A stretch of 64,000 nucleotides of DNA from Bacteroidales bacterium (GTDB lineage Bacteria; Bacteroidota; Bacteroidia; Bacteroidales; F082): the NCBI GenBank assembly GCA_016936505.1, contig JAFGXS010000011.1, positions 62,001-126,000 on the forward strand, given 5' to 3'. Below, piece by piece: positions 27,289 through 37,102 of the stretch (within the stretch, counting starts at the first letter, position 1; the number at the start of each line of letters is the position of its first letter). The translations under genes were made by a program, and so were the position numbers. A model generated the notes under the pieces. The model was not told where the DNA came from. It searched no databases and was given only the letters and a program-made list of their open reading frames with translations.

Positions 27289-27696
27289 ATGGAAAATTTG
27301 TTTGAATTTGGAGCAGGCATTTTAAATGCGCAGCCTTTCAGTCAACTGTTGGGTGTAAAACTAGTCCGTTTTGAACCCGGTAAAGCAGAAATGGCTATGG
27401 AAATTGATGAAAAGCACAAACAACAACATGGTTTTGTACACGGAGGGGTTATCAGTTACCTTGCCGATAATTGCCTGACATTTGCAGGAGGATCGGTTTT
27501 AGGGGATTCACTAACAGTTGAATATAAAATCAATTATCTAAAACCGGCAAAAGGAGAAAAATTAATTGCACGGGGTTCCGTAATTTCATCAGGAAAAACA
27601 CAAGCTGTTTCCGAATGCAAAATTTATTCGTTAAACGGCAATGAAGAAAAACTGATTGCAGCAGCCCAGGGAACAATTGTTTCCGTAAAACACTGA
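27289..27696 (+). CDS. PaaI-family hotdog thioesterase
   Basis: 135 aa hotdog-fold protein. The helix motif QQHGFVHGGVISYLADNC is typical of PaaI/4HBT thioesterases (the HGG segment near the CoA site), and LGDSLTVEYKINYLKPAKG forms the central strands. It would hydrolyse acyl-CoA intermediates in the cytoplasm. It lies 24 nt after the second acyl-CoA dehydrogenase and completes the fatty-acid operon. Confidence 0.85.
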   Translation: MENLFEFGAGILNAQPFSQLLGVKLVRFEPGKAEMAMEIDEKHKQQHGFVHGGVISYLADNCLTFAGGSVLGDSLTVEYKINYLKPAKGEKLIARGSVISSGKTQAVSECKIYSLNGNEEKLIAAAQGTIVSVKH

Positions 27697-27800
27697 TATT
27701 GTTATATTAATACATTTGCAAAACCATTAGGGCGATTTGTCTCAAAACTCCCATGAACTATGTATTTCTTGTTAAATAATACTAATTGACAAACCGTTAT

Positions 27801-27834
27801 TTTTATATGTTCGTATATTTGCGAACAAATAAAA
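27801..27834. promoter_or_regulatory. ArsR-type operator overlapping the promoter
   Basis: Two 13-base arms with one mismatched pair (TTTTATaTGTTCG and CGAACAaATAAAA) flank an 8-bp centre, TATATTTG, which is itself a perfect TAnnTTTG -7 box. A repressor bound here would block RNA polymerase directly. The ArsR-like gene begins 6 bp downstream, so autoregulation is the simplest reading. Confidence 0.75.
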
Positions 27835-27839
27835 TAAAG

Positions 27840-28142
27840 ATGCCTGACGAATTCCAATTTACAAATGAAACCATACAAGCCTCACGGCTGGCAAAAGCTT
27901 TCAGTCATCCCGTAAGGTTATACATATTAAAACAACTATCGCAAGACAAGTGTTGCTACAGCAGTGACTTATCGACCATTCTACCTATTGCAAAGTCAAC
28001 ACTTTCACAACATCTGAAAGAACTTAGAGATGCCGGTCTTATTCATGGCACAATCGAATCCCCCAAGATCAAATACTGTTTGAATAAAGAGGTTTGGGAA
28101 TTGGCCCGATCTTTTTTTCAGGATGTATTCCAGTTGTCTTAA
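27840..28142 (+). CDS. ArsR-family winged-helix regulator
   Basis: 100 aa from the ATG at 27840; the track start at 27786 reads through the operator. A compact winged helix shows FSHPVRLYILKQLSQ, the recognition helix IAKSTLSQHLKELRDAGLI and a beta-wing. A CC pair in DKCCYSSDL occupies the place of the metal-binding ELCVCDL motif of classical ArsR proteins, so thiol-based metal or redox sensing is plausible. It lies beneath a long palindrome overlapping its own -7 box, and 79 bp upstream of an OsmC gene that it may control. Confidence 0.85.
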   Translation: MPDEFQFTNETIQASRLAKAFSHPVRLYILKQLSQDKCCYSSDLSTILPIAKSTLSQHLKELRDAGLIHGTIESPKIKYCLNKEVWELARSFFQDVFQLS

Positions 28143-28221
28143 AATCTTCATATCATATTTTGTAAGGTTTTCTTTTTTCATCCGTCAAAAGAAACAAAAC
28201 AGTACAATAAAACATTAAAAA

Positions 28222-28686
28222 ATGACACGAGAAAAATCAGAAATAAAAGTTGTGGTAGAGGGAAAATCAGAAACCCCCACAAGAATTAACATAAAATCAG
28301 GAAAATTCAGCATGACCATTGATGAACCGGAGCAAATGGGGGGAACCGATTTGGGTCCGACACCAATGCAGGCTCTTTTAATGGCTCTGGCAGGATGTCT
28401 TAACATCACAGGAAATTTTGTTGCCCGACAAAAAAACATGGAAATTAACAATATGAGTGTCCGTATTGAAGGAACCATGAATCCAAGTGTTTTTATGGGT
28501 ATGTCATCTGACGGCCGTGCCGGATTTAGCGAAATAGAGGTTCATATTGATGCAGATTTCCCCAATTCAACAGATCAGGAAATTGATGAATGGGTCAGAG
28601 AAACCGAAAAACGCTTCCCTGTAACTGACAATATCAAAGACAAAACAAGAATTGTGGTTCATACAAGGGAACTCAATAATAAATAA
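28222..28686 (+). CDS. OsmC/Ohr-family protein lacking the second cysteine
   Basis: 154 aa. The first redox centre, MALAGCLNI, carries the peroxidatic Cys typical of OsmC/Ohr hydroperoxidases. The second motif, normally RCPVSDN, reads KRFPVTDN here: the resolving Cys is replaced by Phe. The family reduces organic hydroperoxides or binds small ligands. With one Cys it might use another thiol, or act as a non-peroxidase member. It follows the CC-containing ArsR regulator, consistent with a thiol or oxidative stress unit. Confidence 0.85.
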   Translation: MTREKSEIKVVVEGKSETPTRINIKSGKFSMTIDEPEQMGGTDLGPTPMQALLMALAGCLNITGNFVARQKNMEINNMSVRIEGTMNPSVFMGMSSDGRAGFSEIEVHIDADFPNSTDQEIDEWVRETEKRFPVTDNIKDKTRIVVHTRELNNK

Positions 28687-28776
28687 TCTATTTCTCAACC
28701 AAACTAATATCATCATACTAATCTGGCTGATGAATTTTTCTTGTTATTTTTACAATCTTGTGAAAAGAACAAGAAA

Positions 28777-29601
28777 ATGGAAATTTCCTCAACTCAGGCT
28801 AAGGTTAAAGAATGGGGCTATACACTCGTTATATCAACCATATCGGGTCTTTTTGCCTATCTACTTCTACACTTACTAACCGGACTTTCGGTTCTATACT
28901 TCAGCTACGACCTGAATATAAAAGCTGTTCTTGAAACAAAAGGAATTCTGTTTTTGAACACTCCAGGAAATTCAGATTGGACCAAAGACGCCACCATCAC
29001 CGTTTTTTTGGTAAAGCCCATACTCAACCTGCTGTTGGCAGTAATCAGCATGATTATTTACACATTAATTAAAAACAAAAGTCAGTCCTTCTCCTTCTTC
29101 ATCATCTGGATTATCGTTTTTGGTCTGAACAATATGTTTGGAACCCTTGCCGAAAATGGCCTGATGAAAACCGGAATTTACAACGTGGTTGAGGTTATGA
29201 ACCTTGGAACCATAGCCTTTGTGTTGGTACTGGGTATATCGGTTTATTTTCTTTATATTTCGGGGATTGGAACCGGAAAAATTATACTTCTCACTCTGGC
29301 CAATAAAAACAAAACCAATAACCACATCCACCTTTTATATTTAATCATAGCCTATTTAATCCCCTGGACATTAATTTTTTGGCTTACTTTTTCATTTAGT
29401 GACCTTAACATCAAAATTGCCTATTTGTTTGGAAGCATTATTCTGGTTTCCACATTAAGATCAAAGGGACCTGAAAATGAAGGAATTCACTTAAACCCTC
29501 TCCCTGGTTTCTTCTGGTTTGATGTCGTAAGCACATTACTCTTTATAATAGGCATCTTCTTTATGTTGCAACTGTTCTCCATGAATATTCAGTTACACTA
29601 A
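28777..29601 (+). CDS. Polytopic membrane protein of unknown function
   Basis: 274 aa from the ATG at 28777 (the longer TTG start at 28741 adds a weak N-terminus). About six or seven hydrophobic helices are spread over its length; a periplasmic or cytosolic loop contains FNTPGNSDW-like polar sequence after the first helix pair. I do not recognise a domain; no His/Glu metalloprotease motif is seen. It stands between osmC and the BNR-repeat protein. Confidence 0.6.
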   Translation: MEISSTQAKVKEWGYTLVISTISGLFAYLLLHLLTGLSVLYFSYDLNIKAVLETKGILFLNTPGNSDWTKDATITVFLVKPILNLLLAVISMIIYTLIKNKSQSFSFFIIWIIVFGLNNMFGTLAENGLMKTGIYNVVEVMNLGTIAFVLVLGISVYFLYISGIGTGKIILLTLANKNKTNNHIHLLYLIIAYLIPWTLIFWLTFSFSDLNIKIAYLFGSIILVSTLRSKGPENEGIHLNPLPGFFWFDVVSTLLFIIGIFFMLQLFSMNIQLH

Positions 29602-29624
29602 CTTACATTCATTTCATGCTTATT

Positions 29625-29649
29625 TAAAATCCTTTTAATTTGGATTTTA
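29625..29649 (+). terminator. Possible hairpin terminator after the membrane protein
   Basis: TAAAATCC and GGATTTTA form a perfect 8-bp inverted repeat around a 9-base loop, 24 bp after the stop. The following sequence is T-rich but interrupted (TTTAATTTTA), so it is only a possible terminator. Confidence 0.35.
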
Positions 29650-29689
29650 TTTAATTTTATCCGAAAAATTTCTCACTAAACAAATTAAC

Positions 29690-32600
29690 ATGAAACAAAT
29701 TTTCTCTACCAAAATCATGTTGCTTTTACTTTCACTCCTGCTCGGAATTACAACAGCAGAAGCAAAGAAGAAAAAAGAAGCACCAAAAGATGACACTCCA
29801 AAAGCCTCTGTATTTAATGGCCTTAAATGGAGAAGTATTGGACCCGCGGTAACTTCTGGAAGAATAGCCGATTTTGCTGTTAATCCTAATGATTACAGCC
29901 ATTTTTATGTTGGTTCTGCCTCAGGTGGCATCTGGGTTACCAACGACAACGGAACCACATTTAAATCGGTATTTGACCATTATGGCGCATATTCCATTGG
30001 ATGTCTGGCTATGGACCCCAACAACCATCATGTGGTTTGGGCAGGTACAGGTGAAAACAATCACCAAAGGGCTTTAGGTTATGGTAACGGTGTTTGGAAA
30101 ACTACCGATGACGGCAAAACATGGAAAAATATGGGGCTGAAGAACTCGCGCCAGATTGGTAAAATTCTGATTGATCCCCGAAACTCAGATGTGGTTTATG
30201 TAGCTGCAGAAGGTTCTGCCTGGGGTCCAGGTGATGAACGCGGTTTGTACAAAACCACCGACGGTGGGAAAACATGGACAAGAATACTGTTCGTTTCTGA
30301 CAATACCGGTGTAGCCAATATGAGTTTCGAACCGGGAAACCCTGATGTAATTTATGCCGGAGCAGAACAACGCCGCCGACGTCAGTTTACTAAGATTGGT
30401 GGCGGTCCTGAGTCAGCATTTTACAAATCCACCGATGGTGGGAAAACATGGAACAAACTTACCAATGGAATTCCTAATGTGGACAAAGGAGGTATGGTCA
30501 TTGCCGTTTCTCCTGTTAATCCCGACATCGTTTATGTTATGTTTGAAGCTTCAAATGGAAAAGGTGGTTTTTACCGTTCAACAAACCGCGGAGCGTCATT
30601 CAATAAGATGAGTGATTATTACAGTAGCGGACAATACTACAGCGAAATTTATCCCGATCCAAAAGATGCCAACAAGGTTTATTCTGTTGATACTTATGGA
30701 AAAGTAACAACCGATGGAGGAAAAACATGGAAAAACATGGGAAATTATAAACGCCACGTCGATGATCATGCCTATTGGATTGATCCAAAAGACACCAAGC
30801 ATATGCTGATTGGCTGTGATGGCGGGGTATACGAAACCTGGAACGGAAATAAAACCTTTGATTTCAAAAACACTTTACCTGTAACCCAATTCTATCGTGT
30901 TTTTGCAGATAACTCATTGCCCTTTTACTGGGTTTATGGAGGAACACAGGACAACAATAGCTTGGGCGGACCTTCTCAAAACCTGAAAACAGGTGGTGTT
31001 ACCAATGGAGAATGGATCACCACATTAGGCGGCGATGGTTTCTGGCAGGCTGCCGACCCTTTTAATCCAAATATTGTGTATTCTGCTTATCAGTATGGTA
31101 ATATTTATCGCTACGACAAAAAATCAGGTGAACGACTGAAGATTAAACCGATGCCAAAACAAGGTGAAAATACCTTCAGATGGAACTGGGATGCCCCCTT
31201 TGTTTTGAGCACTCATCAGAATACCCGCCTTTACATAGGGGCCAATAAACTGTTTGAAAGTGAAGACAGAGGAAACACCTGGAAAGAAATCAGTGGCGAT
31301 CTGACCCGTAATGAAGACCGAAATCAGTTTAAAGTCATGGGGAAATACTGGCCCTCTGATGCCGTTGCCAAAGACGTTTCAACTTCCCAGTGGGGAACCA
31401 TTGTTTCACTGGCCGAATCTCCTGTTAAGGAAGGCCTTGTTGTTGTCGGAACCGATGACGGCGTTGTTCAGGTTACAGATGATGATGGAAAAACATGGAC
31501 AAAAACCACAAGTTTTCCCGGTGTACCAGAATATACTTACGTAAGCGATGTATTCCCATCCAACTTTGATGAAAATGTAATTTTTGCTTCATTTAACAAC
31601 ATCAAAAGCGATGATTTCAAGCCTTATTTAATGAAAAGTACCGACAAAGGAAAAACCTGGACTTCAATCGCAGCCAATCTGCCTAACGAAAGTGTTCATA
31701 CAGTAGCCCAGGACCCTGTAGTTAAAAACCTGCTTTTTGTTGGAACCGAATACGGATTTTATTTTTCTCTGAATGGTGGTCAAAACTGGATCAAATTGAG
31801 TAGCGGGTTACCCGATATCGCTGTTCGTGATATTGCTTTCCAGAAAAGAGAAAAAGATCTGGTAATTGCTACTTTTGGCCGGGGTTTTTATATTCTTGAC
31901 GATTACTCCTCTTTGAGAGGACTTACATCAGATGAACTGAATAATACAGAAGCCAAACTTTTTAATATGAAAGATGCACTGATGTACATACAGCAGGAAG
32001 ATCGTTACGGTACAGGATCTAATTTCTTTCAGGCTAAAAATGCACCATTTGGGGCAACGTTAACCTATTACGTTAAAGATGTTCCTGAAACATTAAAGGC
32101 TCAACGACAAAAAAAGGAAAAAGAGTTGTTTAAAGAAGGAAAACCAATTCCACAACCCGATCGTTCAGAATTATTGAAAGAAGAAAATGAAACCGGGCCT
32201 TACTTCGAATTTACAGTTACCGACTCAAAAGGAACTATTGTTCGCAAAATGTATCAGACAGCAGCCAAAGGATTCAACCGGGTTACCTGGGATCTGAGAT
32301 ACTTGCTACCAAGTCCGATACGTTTAAAAGATAATAAATTTGACCCGATGAACAATGGTCGTAATGGCATTCTGGCTCTTCCGGGAAAATACACTATTGC
32401 ACTTTCACTGTATCATAATGGTATATCAAAACCTTTGGGCGAACCGGTAAATTTTGAAGCAAAAGTCTTGAACAATACTACTCTTCCGGCTGAAGACAGA
32501 ATGGCTCTGACTGCATTCTTTGATAACTTATCTGACCTCTGGAGAACCATGAGTGGTGCCGAAAGATATTTGAACAGCCTTTATACAAGGACGTCTTATG

Positions 32601-32968
32601 TACAACAAGCCATTCAAATTACCGACGGTTCAACTTTGGACATGAAAAACAATGCTCAGAGTATTAAAGATGAACTGGAAGAAATAACATACTTACTGGA
32701 CGGTACACCTGCAAAGGCAAGCTTTGAAGAAGTACCTCCGGAAGCTATGCCATTGTCAAACAGAATAAACGAGGCAGTGTTCGCCTCATGGGAATCCACA
32801 TCTGCACCGACAGCAACTCAAAAAATGAATTATGAAATTGTGAAGAATGCCTTACCTGACCTTTTGGCACGACTGCAAAAAGCCAATGATGGCCTGAAGG
32901 AACTGGAAAAGCAACTCGATAATTTGAAAGCTCCTTATACACCAGGACGCTTTCCTTTATCCAACTAA
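29690..32968 (+). CDS. Secreted sortilin/VPS10-like BNR-repeat protein
   Basis: 1092 aa. A signal peptide (LLLLSLLLGITTAEA, about residues 1-25) is followed by a Lys-rich stretch and a beta-propeller region (about 45-750). I count roughly ten Asp-box/BNR units of the type STDGGKTW, TTDDGKTW, SEDRGNTW. These are often labelled glycosyl hydrolase or sortilin-like, but no catalytic residues can be assigned. The C-terminal part holds a beta domain with YYVKDVP and a helical region ending in a coiled segment (LKELEKQLDNLK). Likely periplasmic or surface; substrate unknown. A perfect terminator follows. Confidence 0.85.
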   Translation: MKQIFSTKIMLLLLSLLLGITTAEAKKKKEAPKDDTPKASVFNGLKWRSIGPAVTSGRIADFAVNPNDYSHFYVGSASGGIWVTNDNGTTFKSVFDHYGAYSIGCLAMDPNNHHVVWAGTGENNHQRALGYGNGVWKTTDDGKTWKNMGLKNSRQIGKILIDPRNSDVVYVAAEGSAWGPGDERGLYKTTDGGKTWTRILFVSDNTGVANMSFEPGNPDVIYAGAEQRRRRQFTKIGGGPESAFYKSTDGGKTWNKLTNGIPNVDKGGMVIAVSPVNPDIVYVMFEASNGKGGFYRSTNRGASFNKMSDYYSSGQYYSEIYPDPKDANKVYSVDTYGKVTTDGGKTWKNMGNYKRHVDDHAYWIDPKDTKHMLIGCDGGVYETWNGNKTFDFKNTLPVTQFYRVFADNSLPFYWVYGGTQDNNSLGGPSQNLKTGGVTNGEWITTLGGDGFWQAADPFNPNIVYSAYQYGNIYRYDKKSGERLKIKPMPKQGENTFRWNWDAPFVLSTHQNTRLYIGANKLFESEDRGNTWKEISGDLTRNEDRNQFKVMGKYWPSDAVAKDVSTSQWGTIVSLAESPVKEGLVVVGTDDGVVQVTDDDGKTWTKTTSFPGVPEYTYVSDVFPSNFDENVIFASFNNIKSDDFKPYLMKSTDKGKTWTSIAANLPNESVHTVAQDPVVKNLLFVGTEYGFYFSLNGGQNWIKLSSGLPDIAVRDIAFQKREKDLVIATFGRGFYILDDYSSLRGLTSDELNNTEAKLFNMKDALMYIQQEDRYGTGSNFFQAKNAPFGATLTYYVKDVPETLKAQRQKKEKELFKEGKPIPQPDRSELLKEENETGPYFEFTVTDSKGTIVRKMYQTAAKGFNRVTWDLRYLLPSPIRLKDNKFDPMNNGRNGILALPGKYTIALSLYHNGISKPLGEPVNFEAKVLNNTTLPAEDRMALTAFFDNLSDLWRTMSGAERYLNSLYTRTSYVQQAIQITDGSTLDMKNNAQSIKDELEEITYLLDGTPAKASFEEVPPEAMPLSNRINEAVFASWESTSAPTATQKMNYEIVKNALPDLLARLQKANDGLKELEKQLDNLKAPYTPGRFPLSN

Positions 32969-32979
32969 AAACTATTGAC

Positions 32980-33017
32980 AATAAAAAAGCTGCTTCGTTT
33001 GAAGCAGCTTTTTTATT
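32980..33017. terminator. Bidirectional terminator between convergent genes
   Basis: AATAAAAAAGCTGCTTC and GAAGCAGCTTTTTTATT are perfect 17-base arms around a 4-base loop. T-runs arise in both directions, so it can end both the BNR gene and the convergent nuclease gene. Confidence 0.92.
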
Positions 33018-33031
33018 GTATCATAAATCCA

Positions 33032-34084
33032 CTATTTCACCTCACGAATGAGCACCACAAAAACCGGGAAGTGATCGCTATATCCACCCTGCCATGCGCC
33101 ACCGGCAAACGAGCGAAAAGGATATCCTTTATATTTTCCGTCTTTTTGCAGCAAAAAAGGTTTGTTGAATACTTCAACCTTAAAAAATTCCCAGGTAGAA
33201 TAATTTTTACTCAACAATCCCGGCGATAACAACATCTGGTCAAATAAGCTCCAGGTATCGCGCCAGGCTGTTGTTCCAATTCCACTTTTGTACAACTTAA
33301 ACATTGGATTATAAAAGTCATTCCCTTTCATATCGCGTTCATTACCTACAGCCCTCATAATCTTCAGAACACTTTCGTTATTCGGATTATCATTTAAATC
33401 GCCCATAGCAATAATTTTAGCTTTGGGATTCATCGCCATAATAGAGTCTGCAATATGGCGTGTTAAAGCTGCTGCTGCATCACGTAACGGACGCGAACGT
33501 TTTTCACCGCCATATCTTGAGGGCCAGTGATTAACAATAAAGTAAATATTTTCGCCCAGTAACGAACCTTCAACTACCAGTTGATCGCGGGTACGAAAAT
33601 GGGGCATTCCCTCAACATGAAGGCGAACACTTTTAGTATGAAGAACCTTCAAATATTTGGGATTGTATATAAGCGCAACATCTACACCTCTTCGGTCGGG
33701 TGAATTATAGTGAACAATTTGATAATTCCTGTCCTTTAATGCCGGTTGACTTACCAGATCTTCTATCACCTTTTTATTTTCAATCTCTGAAATCCCCAAA
33801 ACCGCTAATCCGTCGGGATTAAAGCTTAGCCCAACCTTACTTATAGCCTCCGACATATGTTTGAGTTTATGCTCATACTTCGCCGTGTTCCAACGGTTTG
33901 TTCCATCGGGCAGAAACTCTTCATCATTAATTTTAGGATCATTAATGGTATCAAACAGGTTTTCCTGATTATAAAACCCGATCACTGCCGATTGAAACGT
34001 CTTCTTTTTCTGAGCCCATACCGGGTGAAAACTAATGGCCAGTAAAAAAAGTACCAACCCTGAGTTAAGTAATAATTTCTTCAT
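33032..34084 (-). CDS. Secreted endonuclease/exonuclease/phosphatase-family protein
   Basis: 350 aa from the ATG at 34084 (the track's TTG at 34099 is unlikely). A signal peptide ends at VWAQ. EEP-fold motifs are YNQENLFDTIND, LGISEIENK with the metal-binding Glu, INHWPSRYGG, GDLNDNP, and the C-terminal SDHFPVFV catalytic pair. The family includes DNases, phosphodiesterases and sphingomyelinases. It is divergent from a TonB receptor and DUF5689 lipoprotein. Together they may release and import a phosphorylated or nucleic-acid-derived nutrient; this is an inference from gene neighbours. Confidence 0.85.
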   Translation of the reverse strand: MKKLLLNSGLVLFLLAISFHPVWAQKKKTFQSAVIGFYNQENLFDTINDPKINDEEFLPDGTNRWNTAKYEHKLKHMSEAISKVGLSFNPDGLAVLGISEIENKKVIEDLVSQPALKDRNYQIVHYNSPDRRGVDVALIYNPKYLKVLHTKSVRLHVEGMPHFRTRDQLVVEGSLLGENIYFIVNHWPSRYGGEKRSRPLRDAAAALTRHIADSIMAMNPKAKIIAMGDLNDNPNNESVLKIMRAVGNERDMKGNDFYNPMFKLYKSGIGTTAWRDTWSLFDQMLLSPGLLSKNYSTWEFFKVEVFNKPFLLQKDGKYKGYPFRSFAGGAWQGGYSDHFPVFVVLIREVK

Positions 34085-34099
34085 TTTATATATTTCCAA

Positions 34100-34536
34100 T
34101 TAAATACAGCTAAAGTTTAATGCAAAGTAAAAGCATAATTTTTTTCAAATCAACATTTTGAGTTAGTTTTTATTGCTTTCAGAAACCAGGGTGCAAACTA
34201 CATCTTTTTTTCACAAAATAATTTGAAGAAAAAATGTACAACACAATTTTGAATTAAATGACACCTGTTTGTTGCTATTTGCTAAAAGTTGTGGCTTAAC
34301 AATTTTCAAACATCCATTTATACCAAATATGGATAATAAAACAGAATAATTTGACAGGTTATAATGTAACCCTTGTATTATCATTAAGTTAATATACAAC
34401 TTTACACTACGGCAAAACTAACATTTAGTAAGACTTTTTAAGATTATTTAATACTTTTGCGCGGATAATTTTTTGTAAAAAAAGAATTATCAATTTAGCT
34501 TTTTTAAAAGGTTTATTGTTATACAAAAATTTTCAC
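34100..34536. other. Divergent promoter region between nuclease and TonB receptor
   Basis: About 435 bp, AT-rich, with no credible ORF. It must hold the promoters of both divergent genes; the only clear box is TACTTTTG at 34452-34459 for the receptor. No operator palindrome stands out by eye. Confidence 0.5.
34452..34459 (+). promoter_or_regulatory. Candidate -7 box for the TonB receptor
   Basis: TACTTTTG fits TAnnTTTG, about 78 bp upstream of the ATG at 34537. No TTTG at ideal -33 spacing. Confidence 0.5.
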
Positions 34537-37062
34537 ATGAGAAAAATCACTACTTTTTTAGTGGTATTGTTTTTTGCTTCGAACCTGGTGTACGGGCAAA
34601 CTGTAAGCGATACCACAAAGCTCAACAAAGAGAGCAACAATATTCCTACCTTCACTCTTACACAGTCCGATCTCTCATCAGAGGACGAAGGACAAGAAGA
34701 CATTTCAGGCTTGTTACAGGCATCACGTGATGTTTTTGTATCAACAGCAGGCTATGTTTTCGGTCCGGCACGTTTTAGAATCAGAGGTTACGATACCCGT
34801 AACATTTCTGTTATGATGAACGGTGTTCCGATGAGCGATCCCACAACAGGACGTGCCTATTTTTCAAGTTGGGGAGGTTTGAATGATGTTACCAGGAATC
34901 AAATTATTCAGTTTGGTGTTGCTTCTTCACCGGTAAGTTTTGGCGGTGTTGGTGGAGTAACGGACATTATTACTCGGCCTTCTACTTTCAGAAAGCAAAC
35001 CAGTGTGTCATATGCTTTATCCAACAGAAGTTACAATAACAGAGTAGCCGCTACCTATTCAACAGGTCAAATGACTAACGGTTGGTCATTTGTTTTTTCA
35101 GGTTCACACCGTTGGGCACAACAGGGTTACGTTGAAGGCACCTTTTATGATGCATGGGCTTATTTTATTGGTGTTGAGAAAAAAATCAATAAAAACCAGA
35201 GCCTCTCATTTACTGCTTTTAGCGCTCCTACCAAAAGAGCATCTGCAGGAATGGCAGTTCAGGAAGCCTACGATTTAACCGGAAACAACTTTTACAATCC
35301 CTATTGGGGCTATCAGGATGGAAAAGTCAGAAACTCGCGTATAAGCCAGTACAACCAACCCATGCTTACACTAACCCATTACTGGAATATTTCAGAGAAA
35401 ACCAAATCTCAGGCTTCTGTTTCCTACTGGTTTGGACGCGGCGGAAGCACTTCTTTAAACTGGGTTGAAGCCAACGACCCCCGTCCCGATTACTACCGCA
35501 ACCTCCCAAGCTGGTATGCCGCACAAGACAATACTGCTATGGCCGACTATTATACACAAATGTGGGAAAACGATCCTGCTTTCAGACAGATTAACTGGGA
35601 CGCCATGTATTTCGCCAACAGCAAATACCTTTTTACTGTGAATAATGTTGACGGAACCGGAAACAGTGTTACCGGAAACCGTTCTAAATATATTCTCGAA
35701 GACCGTAGAAACGACAAAAGTCAGTTCCAGTTCGACTGGCATTTTACTTCTTTTGTTAATGACAACATTACTGTTAGCGGAGGAGTTGAAACCAGTTGGT
35801 TCAGAGGACATCAGTTTAAAACTGTTGCTGATCTTTTAGGTGGAGATTACTGGCTCGATATTGATAAATTCGCTGAAACCAGTCCGTTGGGAAATACCGA
35901 TGCCGCACAAAGCGATTTGAACCATCCGAACAGGATTGTTAGAGTAGGTGATATTTTTGGATATAACTATTATGCCAACATCAATACACAAACCATACAC
36001 GGAGAAGCTGACTTTAATTATGGCAAAGTTGATTTCTTTGTTGGTATGAAACTTTCGCATACAACATTTTGGAGAACCGGTTTAATGAAGAATGGATTAT
36101 TTCCCGATAATTCCTATGGCGACAGCCCTAAAAACAGCTTCTCAAATTACGGATTAAAAGCCGGATTAACTTACAAAATTGATGGAAGAAACTATATTGT
36201 TCTTGACGGAATGACTATGACACAGGCTCCTTATTTCAGAGATGCTTATGTTTCGCCCCGTACCCGCGACTTTATCGTTAATCCTCTCAAAAATGAACAA
36301 ATCTATTCGGCTGACCTCAGCTATATTTTGCGTTCACCAACGGTAAAAGCCAGAATCACGGCTTACTACGCCCAGTTCAAAGACCAGACTTTTTCGCGGA
36401 GTTTCTACCACGACGTGCTGGCCACTTTTGTTAACTACATCATGACCGGTGTTGACAAACAAAGTATGGGACTCGAATTTGGCTTAGAAGCCAATGTAAC
36501 GCCAACCATCACTGTTAATGCTATGGCCGGTTTGGGTCAATATATTTATAACTCAAATCCATCGGTAACCATTGTACAGGATAACAATTCAAATATTATT
36601 GCAACTGACAGAACCGTTTATTTCAAAAACTATTATGTGGGCGGTATGCCCCAAACTATTGCTTCTGTCGGTTTTCGTTACAACGACCCCAAATATTGGT
36701 TTATTGGTATCAACGGAAACTACTTTGGAGGAAACTATCTGGAACCAAACCCCGACAGACGGACTGCCGAAGCTTTAGCCGGAATGTACGAAGGAGATAT
36801 TCGTATCGATCCTATTTTGGAAATGACTGAGTTGCCCTCAGCCACCACCTTTGATTTCTTCGGAGGCAAATCTTGGCGTTTACAACACAAATATACTTTA
36901 GGCTTAACACTGAGTATAAACAACCTATTGAATAATAAAAATATTCCGATCTTCGGATACGAGCAATTGCGTTACGATCCTACCGACATCAATAAGTATC
37001 CTCCAAAATATGCTTACATGTACGGAACTACTTTCTTTTTAAATATCTACTTAAGAATGTAA
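34537..37062 (+). CDS. TonB-dependent outer-membrane receptor
   Basis: 841 aa from the ATG at 34537 (track start is an upstream TTG). Signal peptide ends VYGQ. A plug domain (about residues 40-160) with RFRIRGYDTRNISVMMNGVPM and a 22-strand-type barrel follow; the C-terminus ends in an aromatic residue region (FFLNIYLRM). No N-terminal carboxypeptidase-like domain is present, unlike SusC. It imports a ligand across the outer membrane using TonB energy. A DUF5689 lipoprotein starts 40 bp downstream, and a secreted EEP enzyme is divergent. Confidence 0.9.
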   Translation: MRKITTFLVVLFFASNLVYGQTVSDTTKLNKESNNIPTFTLTQSDLSSEDEGQEDISGLLQASRDVFVSTAGYVFGPARFRIRGYDTRNISVMMNGVPMSDPTTGRAYFSSWGGLNDVTRNQIIQFGVASSPVSFGGVGGVTDIITRPSTFRKQTSVSYALSNRSYNNRVAATYSTGQMTNGWSFVFSGSHRWAQQGYVEGTFYDAWAYFIGVEKKINKNQSLSFTAFSAPTKRASAGMAVQEAYDLTGNNFYNPYWGYQDGKVRNSRISQYNQPMLTLTHYWNISEKTKSQASVSYWFGRGGSTSLNWVEANDPRPDYYRNLPSWYAAQDNTAMADYYTQMWENDPAFRQINWDAMYFANSKYLFTVNNVDGTGNSVTGNRSKYILEDRRNDKSQFQFDWHFTSFVNDNITVSGGVETSWFRGHQFKTVADLLGGDYWLDIDKFAETSPLGNTDAAQSDLNHPNRIVRVGDIFGYNYYANINTQTIHGEADFNYGKVDFFVGMKLSHTTFWRTGLMKNGLFPDNSYGDSPKNSFSNYGLKAGLTYKIDGRNYIVLDGMTMTQAPYFRDAYVSPRTRDFIVNPLKNEQIYSADLSYILRSPTVKARITAYYAQFKDQTFSRSFYHDVLATFVNYIMTGVDKQSMGLEFGLEANVTPTITVNAMAGLGQYIYNSNPSVTIVQDNNSNIIATDRTVYFKNYYVGGMPQTIASVGFRYNDPKYWFIGINGNYFGGNYLEPNPDRRTAEALAGMYEGDIRIDPILEMTELPSATTFDFFGGKSWRLQHKYTLGLTLSINNLLNNKNIPIFGYEQLRYDPTDINKYPPKYAYMYGTTFFLNIYLRM

Positions 37063-37102
37063 CAACAAATTCATCACAAGAAATATACAATACATTACGA
37101 AT

